In this document: piece by piece, positions 17,852 to 25,309 of the stretch
Position numbering within the stretch: the stretch's first letter is position 1
Layout: every line of letters starts with the position of its first letter
Made by a program: the position numbers and the translations under genes
NCBI RefSeq assembly: GCF_000260435.1
Contig: NZ_BACQ01000054.1
Span: forward strand, 1 to 45,875
Direction: 5' to 3'
DNA length: 45,875 nucleotides
Source of the DNA: Lacticaseibacillus zeae DSM 20178 = KCTC 3804
GTDB taxonomy: Bacteria; Bacillota; Bacilli; Lactobacillales; Lactobacillaceae
Notes under the pieces: model-generated
The model's input: the letters and a program-made list of their open reading frames with translations, nothing else
What the model was told of the DNA's origin: nothing
Database searches by the model: none

Positions 17852-20098
17852 TTACTTAATTGGGCAAGCGCCGCCAGCACAATCCGTCTGGTCAACTAAT
17901 TCCAGATCTTTTTGATCATGATTGGCATTTTGGGCGGCAAAAACAGCTGCGACCGATCCGTGAATCTTGGCGCACTTTTGCTGATAGGTGTCTGCATCAA
18001 TCGGCTCTTTTGGCGCCTGTTTGAAGCCTGAGCCAACGTATGGCAACATGGATGTTGACTTGATCACGTGCCGATACTGCGACAACAATCCGGCAATCTG
18101 ATCGGCTTCTTCCGGCTGGAAGGTGACCGTGCAGCTGACGGCATTATCCGACCAGTATGTCTGTAGGAACGCTTGGGTCGCAATCTGTTCAGCAATCGAA
18201 ACCGTTCCGGCCGAAGCAAATGCCGGATCGTCAGCATGCGCCGCGCGAATCGGGAACTCGACGACCATCGTGTTCTTGGTGTAAACATCCGGCTCAATAT
18301 GATAACCGCATGCTTTCAAAGCCGGCAGTAACGGGTCGTTGGCCTGGAAGCGAATGCGCTGAATCAAATAACCGGCATAATGGAAGTGCATGCCTTCTGA
18401 AACGCCTGCCAATTTAGCAACGGTTCCCGATGGCTTAACCGTGGTGTGTTTGCGGGAAGGCTCACAGCCCAATGCATCGGAATAAGCCTGATCCGCATCA
18501 ACAACCGCGTGATACAAGCTATCCACTGCTTGCTTGATTTCCGGATTATAAATCGGCTTCTCAAGCATTTTACCGGTGTGCGGATCCACAACCGGTTCAA
18601 ATCCGGAGACGACGCGATGACCGAAATCATCCAGGAACCAATCCTGAATTCCGGACATCGAAATGCCGATGCGGCGATTCTTCCTAATAATATCACGGGA
18701 AACCTGCCAGTCGTAATTGCTGAAGGTTACCCGCTTGGCATACCGCGTTGCCAGTGCGAAGGCTTGCTTCAACTTCCAGCCTTGTTGCACCGCAACGACC
18801 GGAAAGAGTTCAAACAGATTGCACGGTTCACCATTGGCTAACGAAATCTCGCCACATGGATTGGTACCTTCAACATCCGGATCGTTAGCCGCATTTTCGC
18901 CATCGACAATCCGGCCGAAACGACGTGATAAATCGAGGTTCACAACCCCCGGTTCGCCATTTTTGGCAATGGCGGTCGCAATCGGTGCATAAGCGTCAAA
19001 CTGCGTATCAATCGCGACACTGTTATTAGATGCCCAGCGGTGATGATAAAGCTTTTTTTGATCCTGCTTCATCGTGATGAATGCGTCATCATCGGCCGAG
19101 CCTAATGACATTTCAGCGGAACGCCGCACATTGCCGGCCACCACTGTCTTACCGATCAAGTTGCCGATATCCGTGGCGTCAACCGCGGTCAATCGCTGGC
19201 CAACCCGCGCATTAAGCACCTTGTTAATATCCAGCAACATCTCGACTAATGGCATCGGGCCGGAAGCCGTGCCGCCAAAGCCATGAATCCGGGCACCTTT
19301 TGGCCGAATCCGACTGATATCCAGCACCAGCTTGGTCTGACCACTAGGATTGGTCGTTGCAAAATGATGATCAATCACCTTGGCGTTGGCTAAAACCCAG
19401 CCTTCACGGGTATCAGGCAAAACGTAGCGATCATTATGTTCGGCTGCATGCGCCTGTTCCCAAGCTTCCCGATCAACCGCGCCCATTTTCAGTGATTCCG
19501 CATAGCTGGCACTGTTGCGATCAATCACAATCGTCAGGTCAACGGCGTTTGCGACTGGCGGCAATTTGGCAATGTTGTCTTTGGTGACGGAAAAACCGAC
19601 GCCGCCGCCTTTCATCAATTCGTCAAACATAAAGGAATACGGCATCGAGACAGCAGGCTGGCCAGCCGAAAAATCTGTCGGGACGATATGCGACTCACCA
19701 TATGGCTGCGGACGAATGGCAATGAACCAGCAATTATTCAAGGCATCGCCATTGCGCTTTTGATAATCGGTTCCGGAAATCCACAGGTTACGACCAGATG
19801 GCGTGCCGGCCAGCCCGTAAATAAGCTTGAAAAGATTCCGTGCCTCTTTTTGCAGTTCGTCCACGACTTCTGAATCGGGATTGGCTGTATGTAACCGCGG
19901 ATCAAGGTTAATATTCCCCTCAACCACTCGTTTGACGGTTTCGTCCCAATTCTCGGTCCGTTGTTGATCCGGCAACCACCGGGCATAGGTCCGCTTATAC
20001 GTGACCCACCCCAGTTCACCCCAGTGTGGCTTAATTTCTTTCTTGACCTCGGCAATAAAATCAGGTGCCAAGGTGATCGGTTTCATCATAACTTGCAT
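17852..20098 (-). CDS. nrdJ: Adenosylcobalamin-dependent class II ribonucleotide reductase (monomeric RTPR type)
   Basis: A 748-residue class II reductase similar in length and layout to the L. leichmannii enzyme. It reduces ribonucleoside triphosphates to dNTPs with adenosylcobalamin, without oxygen. Active-site pieces are visible: DALNNCWFIAIRP, GGGVGFS, the thiyl loop NPCGEISLANGEPCNLFE and the redox-shuttle tail CAGGACPIK at the extreme C-terminus. The start ATG 20098 has GGGAGG 7 nt before; a longer reading adds 59 unrelated residues. It heads a four-gene unit (lipoprotein, ECF S-component, PduO) that together captures, imports and activates B12 for this enzyme. Two NrdR-like boxes precede it. 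Confidence 0.97.
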   Translation of the reverse strand: MQVMMKPITLAPDFIAEVKKEIKPHWGELGWVTYKRTYARWLPDQQRTENWDETVKRVVEGNINLDPRLHTANPDSEVVDELQKEARNLFKLIYGLAGTPSGRNLWISGTDYQKRNGDALNNCWFIAIRPQPYGESHIVPTDFSAGQPAVSMPYSFMFDELMKGGGVGFSVTKDNIAKLPPVANAVDLTIVIDRNSASYAESLKMGAVDREAWEQAHAAEHNDRYVLPDTREGWVLANAKVIDHHFATTNPSGQTKLVLDISRIRPKGARIHGFGGTASGPMPLVEMLLDINKVLNARVGQRLTAVDATDIGNLIGKTVVAGNVRRSAEMSLGSADDDAFITMKQDQKKLYHHRWASNNSVAIDTQFDAYAPIATAIAKNGEPGVVNLDLSRRFGRIVDGENAANDPDVEGTNPCGEISLANGEPCNLFELFPVVAVQQGWKLKQAFALATRYAKRVTFSNYDWQVSRDIIRKNRRIGISMSGIQDWFLDDFGHRVVSGFEPVVDPHTGKMLEKPIYNPEIKQAVDSLYHAVVDADQAYSDALGCEPSRKHTTVKPSGTVAKLAGVSEGMHFHYAGYLIQRIRFQANDPLLPALKACGYHIEPDVYTKNTMVVEFPIRAAHADDPAFASAGTVSIAEQIATQAFLQTYWSDNAVSCTVTFQPEEADQIAGLLSQYRHVIKSTSMLPYVGSGFKQAPKEPIDADTYQQKCAKIHGSVAAVFAAQNANHDQKDLELVDQTDCAGGACPIK

Positions 20099-20116
20099 AG
20101 CTGTACCTCCCGTATA

Positions 20117-20158
20117 CAAGATATGGTATAGCCAAACGAACCTAATATCAAGATATAG
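20117..20158 (-). promoter_or_regulatory. Pair of NrdR-like boxes upstream of nrdJ
   Basis: CAAGATATGG (20117-20126) and CAAGATATAG (20149-20158) on plus match the NrdR core CwAtATaTwG in 8 and 9 of 10 positions and begin exactly 32 bp apart, about three helical turns, which is the normal spacing of paired NrdR boxes. A TTGATA -35 overlaps the distal box and a TACCAT -10 the proximal box, so NrdR binding would cover the promoter. Confidence 0.7.
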
Positions 20159-20234
20159 ATTAATCAATAACAAATTGTTAATGTTGGCAACCACCTGCTC
20201 AACGCGGGCTGCACGGCTTTTTAAAAATACAGGC

Positions 20235-20272
20235 GAAATTAAAAAATCGCCAGCGCAAGAAAACGCTGGCGA
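20235..20272 (-). terminator. Terminator of the deoxyribosyltransferase gene
   Basis: TCGCCAGCG (20247-20255) pairs perfectly with CGCTGGCGA (20264-20272), 8-nt loop, followed on minus by TTTTTTAATTT. Confidence 0.92.
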
Positions 20273-20292
20273 CATCTGATCTATTCGTGGAT

Positions 20293-20736
20293 TTAAAAGA
20301 CCGGTCCGACGTACGGCCGCACTAACACATGGTCCAAGTCAAGGCTTTTAAGCTCGGTCAAATCATTCACAAAGCAGGTAATCGACCCTGCCAGCATCAG
20401 ATTCATTTTCATCTCGCCAAGCTGAAGCGCCACGATTGGCATGTGGTGCGCATAGGCGTACCCGATCTCAAACGCCGTTCCCGGATCGGGGTTTTCACCG
20501 ACATAATCCAGAATGGCGACTAAAACCGTTGAGCGGTGCAGTCCCTGAATGTCCTCACCAAACACCTGCCGCTGCCACCCTGGTGAGTTCGGCGTCAGCC
20601 CAGCCTTATTCGTGTCATCGCGCGGTGAAAAAATAGCGGTGACCGATTCATTTGCATGCAAAGCTGCCAAAACCTGATCAAGCCGCTCAATCTGAGCAGG
20701 ATCAAAAAACGGTGCAGCCAAATATACTTCTGCCAT
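20293..20736 (-). CDS. ntd: Nucleoside 2-deoxyribosyltransferase
   Basis: A 147-residue enzyme that exchanges the base of a 2'-deoxynucleoside, part of deoxynucleoside salvage in lactobacilli. It begins MAEVYLAAPFFDPAQIERL, contains the substrate-binding Asp in LDYVGENPDPG and the catalytic Glu in GTAFEIGYAY, and ends in a short YVGPVF, as in this family. The start at 20736 is chosen because AGGAGG is 8 nt before; two earlier in-frame starts precede or abut that site. Its neighbourhood with nrdJ fits dNTP supply, but a strong terminator separates the two. Confidence 0.93.
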   Translation of the reverse strand: MAEVYLAAPFFDPAQIERLDQVLAALHANESVTAIFSPRDDTNKAGLTPNSPGWQRQVFGEDIQGLHRSTVLVAILDYVGENPDPGTAFEIGYAYAHHMPIVALQLGEMKMNLMLAGSITCFVNDLTELKSLDLDHVLVRPYVGPVF

Positions 20737-20788
20737 GTTCATTTCCTCCTGGGCGGCTTCTGTCCGCAAAACTTTAACTCAGCAGCAC

Positions 20789-21634
20789 TTAAAAGTCGCG
20801 TTGCCGCTGCCATAAATATTCGGCGATATCATGATCCACCAACCGATTCTCGTGTAGTAGACTATGGGCTGCCCGCGGTCCGCGAATCACAACTTCGGTA
20901 TAATCTTTGATCCGATCCTTCACTAAATACCGCACGGCAAAGCTACTGCTGATCGCCACTTCGCCATCGTGGCGTCCACCCAACATCAAATCCCCAGCAA
21001 TATTCAACCACCGCAAATCTGCTGGCAAGTTGGTAATCGAACGTTGAAAATACTGATAGATCGGCGCTGTGTGCTCCGGTCCTTGACGAGTCAACGGCCA
21101 ATTAAGAATCGGCGAACGCCGCGCAACCTCCACATCATTCATCGGTGCAGCAATCGTCACCAGATTCGCCACCGGAACAGCAGGTTGGCTCAATAAATAC
21201 AGCACCGCCGTCACCCCGCCCATCGAATGCGCGATCAAATTAACCCGGGTAAACGCCTGCTGCTCCTGCAAAGCGGCGATCACATGCTTTAACCCGCGCA
21301 ACTGGGCAGCAGGCCGCACCGTTTTGTCCGTATACAACACCTGAACGGCGGCGTGGTGATTCAGATTCAACTGTCCACGCAAATGAACGCTGCTATCCGG
21401 GGCGACAATCGCCACGACATCCTTACTTAAGCCATAACGCCGCTGCATACGCCACAACATATGGCCAAACGAATACCGCGTCCCCAGATGCCCGGGAATA
21501 AACAACGTCGGCGTTGGATCCATCACGAGCGGAACCGGCGCGTAGCCAGTCCGGGCCAACAAAAGATAGTCTACAAGGCTACCGACAACGATAATCACGC
21601 CCAGCGTCACAAGAATCCAGAACCAGCCGCTCAT
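20789..21634 (-). CDS. Membrane-anchored DUF915 alpha/beta hydrolase
   Basis: A 281-residue protein with one N-terminal membrane anchor (residues about 4-26) and an extracytoplasmic alpha/beta hydrolase of the DUF915 type. Visible motifs are TLFIPGHLGTRYSFGHM (oxyanion region), the nucleophile elbow VNLIAHSMGGVTA, HDGEVAISSS with the acid, and HSLLHENRLVDHDIAEYLW with the catalytic His. Substrate unknown; it may be a lipase/esterase. It lies 10 nt from nusG and 52 nt before the deoxyribosyltransferase gene, so it may be co-transcribed with both. Confidence 0.85.
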   Translation of the reverse strand: MSGWFWILVTLGVIIVVGSLVDYLLLARTGYAPVPLVMDPTPTLFIPGHLGTRYSFGHMLWRMQRRYGLSKDVVAIVAPDSSVHLRGQLNLNHHAAVQVLYTDKTVRPAAQLRGLKHVIAALQEQQAFTRVNLIAHSMGGVTAVLYLLSQPAVPVANLVTIAAPMNDVEVARRSPILNWPLTRQGPEHTAPIYQYFQRSITNLPADLRWLNIAGDLMLGGRHDGEVAISSSFAVRYLVKDRIKDYTEVVIRGPRAAHSLLHENRLVDHDIAEYLWQRQRDF

Positions 21635-21643
21635 ACGCGTTAC

Positions 21644-22198
21644 CTACAGCTTGTCGACTTGATCAAAGTCCAATTCAGCTGTCACTTCACGGTCAAACAT
21701 TTCCGTAACAACTTTCAACTTCATCTTATCCTTATCAACTGCCGTCACTTTACCATGCATGCCGGTAAAGGCACCGTCGATAATCGTCACTGACTCGCCC
21801 ACATCAAACTCAACATTCTGATGACGCGTGCTCATGCCCATCGAGTGCAGCACACTGGCAACTTCTTCCGGCAGCAATGGTGCTGGTTTTGAACCGGCCC
21901 CATGCGAACCGACAAACCCCGTAACTCCCGGCGTATTCCGGACCACAAACCAAGACTGATCAGTCATGACCATTTCAACCAACACATAGCCAGGAAAAGT
22001 CTTTTTCATCTCAACTTTATCCTTACCATTCTTTTGTTCATGTTCCTCTTCTTCAGGAACGACCACCCGAAAAATATAATCATCCATATTCATACTGGTC
22101 GTCCGCTGTTCAAGGTTCGTCTTCACCTTATTCTCATAACCGGAATAAGTGTGCAACACGTACCAATGCTTCTCTGCCGATGTTACTGTTTCAGCCAT
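21644..22198 (-). CDS. nusG: Transcription elongation/antitermination factor NusG
   Basis: A 184-residue NusG that binds RNA polymerase and couples elongation to pausing, termination and translation. The N-terminal NGN domain starts HWYVLHTYSGYENKVKTNLE and includes FPGYVLVEMVM and TPGVTGFVG; the C-terminal KOW domain has FDVGESVTIIDGAFTGMHGKV. The start at 22198 follows AAGGAG at about 7 nt; an upstream TTG/ATG extension is not favoured. A terminator-like hairpin lies between it and secE, and rplK does not follow it. Confidence 0.97.
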   Translation of the reverse strand: MAETVTSAEKHWYVLHTYSGYENKVKTNLEQRTTSMNMDDYIFRVVVPEEEEHEQKNGKDKVEMKKTFPGYVLVEMVMTDQSWFVVRNTPGVTGFVGSHGAGSKPAPLLPEEVASVLHSMGMSTRHQNVEFDVGESVTIIDGAFTGMHGKVTAVDKDKMKLKVVTEMFDREVTAELDFDQVDKL

Positions 22199-22227
22199 AA
22201 TGCGTCTCCTTTTTGTGTTTTGAGTCA

Positions 22228-22257
22228 AAATAAAAAACCGTCATCGAAGGCGGTTTT
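22228..22257 (-). terminator. Terminator-like hairpin between secE and nusG
   Basis: Minus strand AAAACCG (22251-22257) pairs with CGGTTTT (22234-22240) around a 10-nt loop and runs into TTTTTTATTTTG. It lies in the secE-nusG gap where an operon is normally uninterrupted, so it probably acts as a partial attenuator, or nusG has its own promoter. Confidence 0.7.
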
Positions 22258-22300
22258 GCGCTGCTCATAGTATAGCAAAGATGAAGCGGTTTGTCAGGCT

Positions 22301-22471
22301 TTAATACAAGAACGCCTGAAAGATCATGTTAATGACCCAATCTACCGCCGCAAAATAAATGGCAAAGATAATGGAAGTCATGATGACGGTAAACGTATCA
22401 CGCCGTGTCTGTTTCGCGGTCGGCCACGTAACAGCCTTCATTTCCGCAAAAACACTTTTGATAAATTTCAT
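22301..22471 (-). CDS. secE: Preprotein translocase subunit SecE
   Basis: A 56-residue SecE, the single-span clamp of the SecYEG channel. It reads MKFIKSVFAEMKAVTWPT with the conserved VTWPT before an amphipathic stretch and one membrane span (about residues 29-53). Size matches short Firmicute SecE. It sits between rpmG and nusG as usual; the rpmG stop and secE start are 19 nt apart. Confidence 0.95.
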   Translation of the reverse strand: MKFIKSVFAEMKAVTWPTAKQTRRDTFTVIMTSIIFAIYFAAVDWVINMIFQAFLY

Positions 22472-22490
22472 CAGTCTGCTCCTTCCATTA

Positions 22491-22640
22491 TTACTTGGTT
22501 TCTTGGTGAACCGTTACCCGGCCACAATGTTTACAAAATTTTCTTAAAGTTAACCGTTCCGTTCGCTTCGGGTTTTCGGGAACAAAATAATTCCGTTGCC
22601 CACAAACCGAACAAGCTAAAGCAACTTTCTTTACTGACAT
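22491..22640 (-). CDS. rpmG: 50S ribosomal protein L33
   Basis: A 49-residue zinc-ribbon L33 with both cysteine pairs, ACSVCG and CKHCG, so it is the zinc-binding (C+) form. It starts [12 protein letters not shown] behind GGAGGG. It is first in the rpmG-secE(-nusG) unit and has a good promoter 26 nt upstream. Confidence 0.96.
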   Translation of the reverse strand: MSVKKVALACSVCGQRNYFVPENPKRTERLTLRKFCKHCGRVTVHQETK

Positions 22641-22665
22641 CTTGTTCCCTCCAGTCACGTCCAAT

Positions 22666-22694
22666 ATGATACCAAGATTATGTTTGAATAGCAA
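22666..22694 (-). promoter_or_regulatory. Promoter of rpmG-secE
   Basis: Minus strand TTGCTA (22689-22694), 17-nt spacer, TATCAT (22666-22671), 26 nt upstream of the rpmG ATG. The rest of the 232-nt gap to the divergent toxin gene shows no coding frame. Confidence 0.72.
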
Positions 22695-22872
22695 GCAGTG
22701 CCGGCTTTAGGTTTCGGCTTGCTTGATTTGAATTATCTATTCGAATGAACGATCTTTCTATGGATAAACGTCCAACACAAAATGGACACCAAGAGCACAA
22801 AAACTTGTGTATCTCTGTCTAGCATTCCTTTGCTGCTTACGTTATGATTAGGTCCACATGGAGGAGTTATTC

Positions 22873-23490
22873 ATGGATTCTCTAGAAAGCATTACTTTGA
22901 TCAAACAGCACGTTAAAGTCGTTGAAAGGCTTCATAATGAATTCTCAGGCTTTTTTTACGCTGATCCAAGTATCACTTCGTTCAACCTAAAGAACACGAA
23001 AATCTCAACGTTAGCTTTAAACACGAATTTTCTCGCTACTACACTAAGATATCGAGATAGATTAAGCGACTGGGTGAAATTTGAAACGGATCTGGTGCCC
23101 TTGATAGATCAAGACTGGCATGTTTGTAAATTCAATTATCGAACAAAGCTTGAGGATTCCTTTTTCAAAAAAATGCATTGGTACCTCAACAAATTGCAGC
23201 CATACTACGTGCTCAAAACATTTAATGATCTTTTTGGAGCCAGACTCATTATTCCAAATTTTAGAAGTTTTGAGAACTCACTGCTAGACTATTACGGGTC
23301 AAAGTCTGATAATATGGTTAGGCGAGCTTATATAAGAGATGATACACCCAGTTATCATGGGTTGCACTTGTATATAAGCCCCAGCAATACTCAGTTTCCC
23401 TGGGAACTGCAAATTTGGGACACAGCTGATGAAAAGGCTAATCTCTTTTCACATGACATGCACGAAAAGCGGAAGGAGGACAAAGATTAA
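22873..23490 (+). CDS. RelA/SpoT-like toxSAS toxin (small alarmone-synthetase-type nucleotidyltransferase)
   Basis: A 205-residue single-domain RelA/SpoT synthetase-like protein. In order it shows the pyrophosphate-donor motif YRTKLEDSFFKKM (like RxKxxxSxxxK), the metal-binding Asp in FNDLFGARLIIPNF, SYHGLHLYIS (acceptor binding), WELQIWD with the Glu, and a final FSHDMHEKRKE. There is no hydrolase or ACT domain. Most small synthetases make (p)ppGpp; toxSAS members instead poison the cell by making (pp)pApp or pyrophosphorylating the tRNA CCA end. The toxin reading is favoured because the stop overlaps by one base the ATG of a Panacea-domain protein, the known partner class. ATG 22873 is preferred over 22858 because GGAGGAG sits between them. 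Activity type cannot be read from sequence. Confidence 0.85.
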   Translation: MDSLESITLIKQHVKVVERLHNEFSGFFYADPSITSFNLKNTKISTLALNTNFLATTLRYRDRLSDWVKFETDLVPLIDQDWHVCKFNYRTKLEDSFFKKMHWYLNKLQPYYVLKTFNDLFGARLIIPNFRSFENSLLDYYGSKSDNMVRRAYIRDDTPSYHGLHLYISPSNTQFPWELQIWDTADEKANLFSHDMHEKRKEDKD

Positions 23491-24209
23491 TGCCGTACAT
23501 TCACCTAATTGCTTTGAACCGTACTAACGGACAAGCAACTGCCTATCACTTTTCTTCCAAGAACGACGCAGAAATCGTTACCGAGAAAGCTAGAATAATC
23601 ACGGCACTTGATGGTGAAGACAACAAGTCTTCCGTTAGCTTCCAAATAATACCAACCGATGCACCTTCATATGAGTCCGTTGTCTCATATAACCCGTATT
23701 TTAAACAATTCATTTTAAGCGACCAGCTGGACGCTTTCGTTGAAAGTGTCCACATCGTGCAAAGCCTAGATTCTGTGGATGTAGCCTCATATCTAGAACG
23801 ACGATTGCATGCTTCGAGTTATAAATTGCAAAAACTACTTTATTTCGTCTACGCCGATTTTTTGACAAAATTCGGCGAGCCACCATTTCGTGCTTCTTTC
23901 GTTGCATTTGAAAATGGCCCGGTAGATTACGATGTTTATAAGAAGCGGAAATTTGACCGTGAAGGTATGGAATCAAACTATAACTATGAAGAAAAAGTCT
24001 TAGGATCTCCTAAGGGCTTTAAGCTGTCATCTGTCATTGATCATGTCGTTCGCAGTTATAGTGACACTTTTCAAGAGATGAACAACGAGGCTGCTAATTT
24101 AACTCATCGAACGGGAACGCCTTGGTCCGTTGCCCATCAAGATGGTTACAATGCTGTCATCACAGATGATATGATTAAAAGGTATCATGCTAAAGAACAA
24201 ATTTCTTGA
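23490..24209 (+). CDS. panA: Panacea (DUF4065) domain antitoxin
   Basis: A 239-residue protein in two parts. Residues about 1-95 are a variable N-terminal region; residues about 98-235 are a Panacea/SocA-type (DUF4065) domain: VASYLERRLHASSYKLQKLLYF, FVAFENGPVDYDVYKKRK and the C-terminal THRTGTPWSVAHQDGYNAVI. Panacea domains are promiscuous antitoxins paired with toxSAS and other toxins, usually acting by direct binding. Translational coupling to the toxin (TAATG) and a terminator straight after make a two-gene module. The long N-terminal part, not needed for the fold, probably gives toxin specificity; this is inference. Confidence 0.85.
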   Translation: MPYIHLIALNRTNGQATAYHFSSKNDAEIVTEKARIITALDGEDNKSSVSFQIIPTDAPSYESVVSYNPYFKQFILSDQLDAFVESVHIVQSLDSVDVASYLERRLHASSYKLQKLLYFVYADFLTKFGEPPFRASFVAFENGPVDYDVYKKRKFDREGMESNYNYEEKVLGSPKGFKLSSVIDHVVRSYSDTFQEMNNEAANLTHRTGTPWSVAHQDGYNAVITDDMIKRYHAKEQIS

Positions 24210-24262
24210 TATTTTGGGGATTCACTGTAACTCTAAGATTGAAAAGTGAACCCTAAGTTTAC

Positions 24263-24291
24263 AAAAAGTTCCGATTCCTCGGGACTTTTTT
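24263..24291 (+). terminator. Terminator of the toxSAS-Panacea module
   Basis: AAAAAGTTCCGA (24263-24274) pairs with TCGGGACTTTTT (24279-24290), one mismatch, 4-nt loop, followed by T. It may also serve the converging wall-anchor gene. Confidence 0.85.
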
Positions 24292-24336
24292 GTTGCAATA
24301 AAAATCATAGACTGCTTGGTTAACGCCAATCTTCCT

Positions 24337-24672
24337 TTACCGCGTGCTAGTCTTTCTGCGTCCCTTCAAACCAAACATACCCAATGCGATTGAGGCCGTT
24401 ACCATTAGTGCACCCAGAATAATCAAACCACTTTGTTTATGATCGCCCATTTGTGGCATCACTTTCTTCTCCTCTGTAACAGACGCAGGGGCGTGGGTTA
24501 CGGTAAGCTGCTTAGGCACTACATCATGCAATCCCTTGGCCAAGTTACTGGATAAGTCGGCCACTACTTTGCCTTTCTCTTTCGGATTGGTCGGGGTTGA
24601 TGGCTGCGTATCTTGCTTATCAGCAGGTTTCGACTCATCCTGCTTATGATCTTCTGTGTTAAGAGGAATCAT
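24337..24672 (-). pseudogene. C-terminal remnant of a sortase-anchored surface protein
   Basis: 111 residues: a Lys/Asp/Thr/Pro-rich wall-spanning stretch (residues 5-80), the sorting motif MPQMG (a variant of LPxTG) at about residue 72, a hydrophobic span and a GRRKTSTR tail. There is no signal peptide, and an in-frame stop lies just before the region, so the N-terminal functional part is missing. No ribosome binding site precedes the ATG, although the ATG overlaps the stop of a 38-codon frame (ATGA). Most likely the tail of a lost adhesin; translation coupled to the small frame is an alternative, but the product would not be exported. Confidence 0.65.
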
Positions 24673-24785
24673 CGTCTGGAATGTAGTGTAGCAACTTCAT
24701 TTGCATGTAAATGCGATGTATCAAAGAAGTTCTTGGCAAATAAACCTTCGAATTCAATTATTTCCTTAGCTTGTTGAATATTCAC
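24669..24785 (-). CDS. Possible 38-residue protein overlapping the anchor remnant
   Basis: A GTG start at 24785 has AGAGG 8 nt before and the frame (VNIQQAKEIIEFEGLFAKNF...) ends in TGA overlapping the next ATG. I do not recognise it. The good spacing and ATGA junction argue for real translation, but it could be a decayed fragment. Confidence 0.3.
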   Translation of the reverse strand: MNIQQAKEIIEFEGLFAKNFFDTSHLHANEVATLHSRR

Positions 24786-24805
24786 TTTCTCATCCTCTAT
24801 AAATG

Positions 24806-25213
24806 CTAGAAATGATGCCAGATTGGTGGCTGGGGTGGTCCGGGTCTGCCATCGTCTTGATCATCGTCTTGCGGGTCTTTCTTCACCTGCTGCTCTGGCC
24901 GACCCGCTTGGATCCATTCTTGCGTATACGCACGATAGTCCTCAATATTCCACTTGAGGTACGATCCCACCGTCCACACCACCGGGCAAAATATTAGAGC
25001 TAGGATCCACGAATGATCAATCAACGCGTATACCAAAAGCCACATAGAAAAGACAAGGAAAGAAATATCGAAAATTAGCGAACCGATGAACCGATGTTTG
25101 TTCTGTAGGTGAGTTTTCGCGTCGTAATCCGGCCAAACCAGATCCATGTCGAAAGAGCTCATACCCTTATTCTTCTGCAAGTTATCGTGAAACCAATGGC
25201 CTGTCTGATGCAT
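24806..25213 (-). CDS. Two-span membrane protein of unknown function, paralogue of a broken copy at 33 kb
   Basis: A 135-residue protein with a polar N-terminus (DLVWPDYDAKTHLQNKHRF at about residues 25-43), two hydrophobic spans (about 45-85), then the cytosolic motif KWNIEDYRAYTQEWIQAGRP and a Pro/Asp-rich tail ending IWHHF. I do not recognise the family. A close relative at 32945-33310 shares PDYDAKTHL, KWNIEDYxAY and the terminal IWYHF and is interrupted by a stop. Both copies sit among T7SS genes, so a role in that system (immunity or assembly) is possible but unproven. Confidence 0.7.
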   Translation of the reverse strand: MHQTGHWFHDNLQKNKGMSSFDMDLVWPDYDAKTHLQNKHRFIGSLIFDISFLVFSMWLLVYALIDHSWILALIFCPVVWTVGSYLKWNIEDYRAYTQEWIQAGRPEQQVKKDPQDDDQDDGRPGPPQPPIWHHF

Positions 25214-25309
25214 TCTTCGTCAGCCCCTTCTTAAATGGTTGCATTCCCAGCTATTCATTGTGACCAGAAAATTTGATACAACTATGCGTAGCGCCTCTGA
25301 CTCAAAAAG

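Noticed and set aside
20099-20240. Cobalamin riboswitch before nrdJ
   Set aside because: The gap is only about 140 nt with no B12-box-like sequence; NrdR-like boxes explain the symmetry better.
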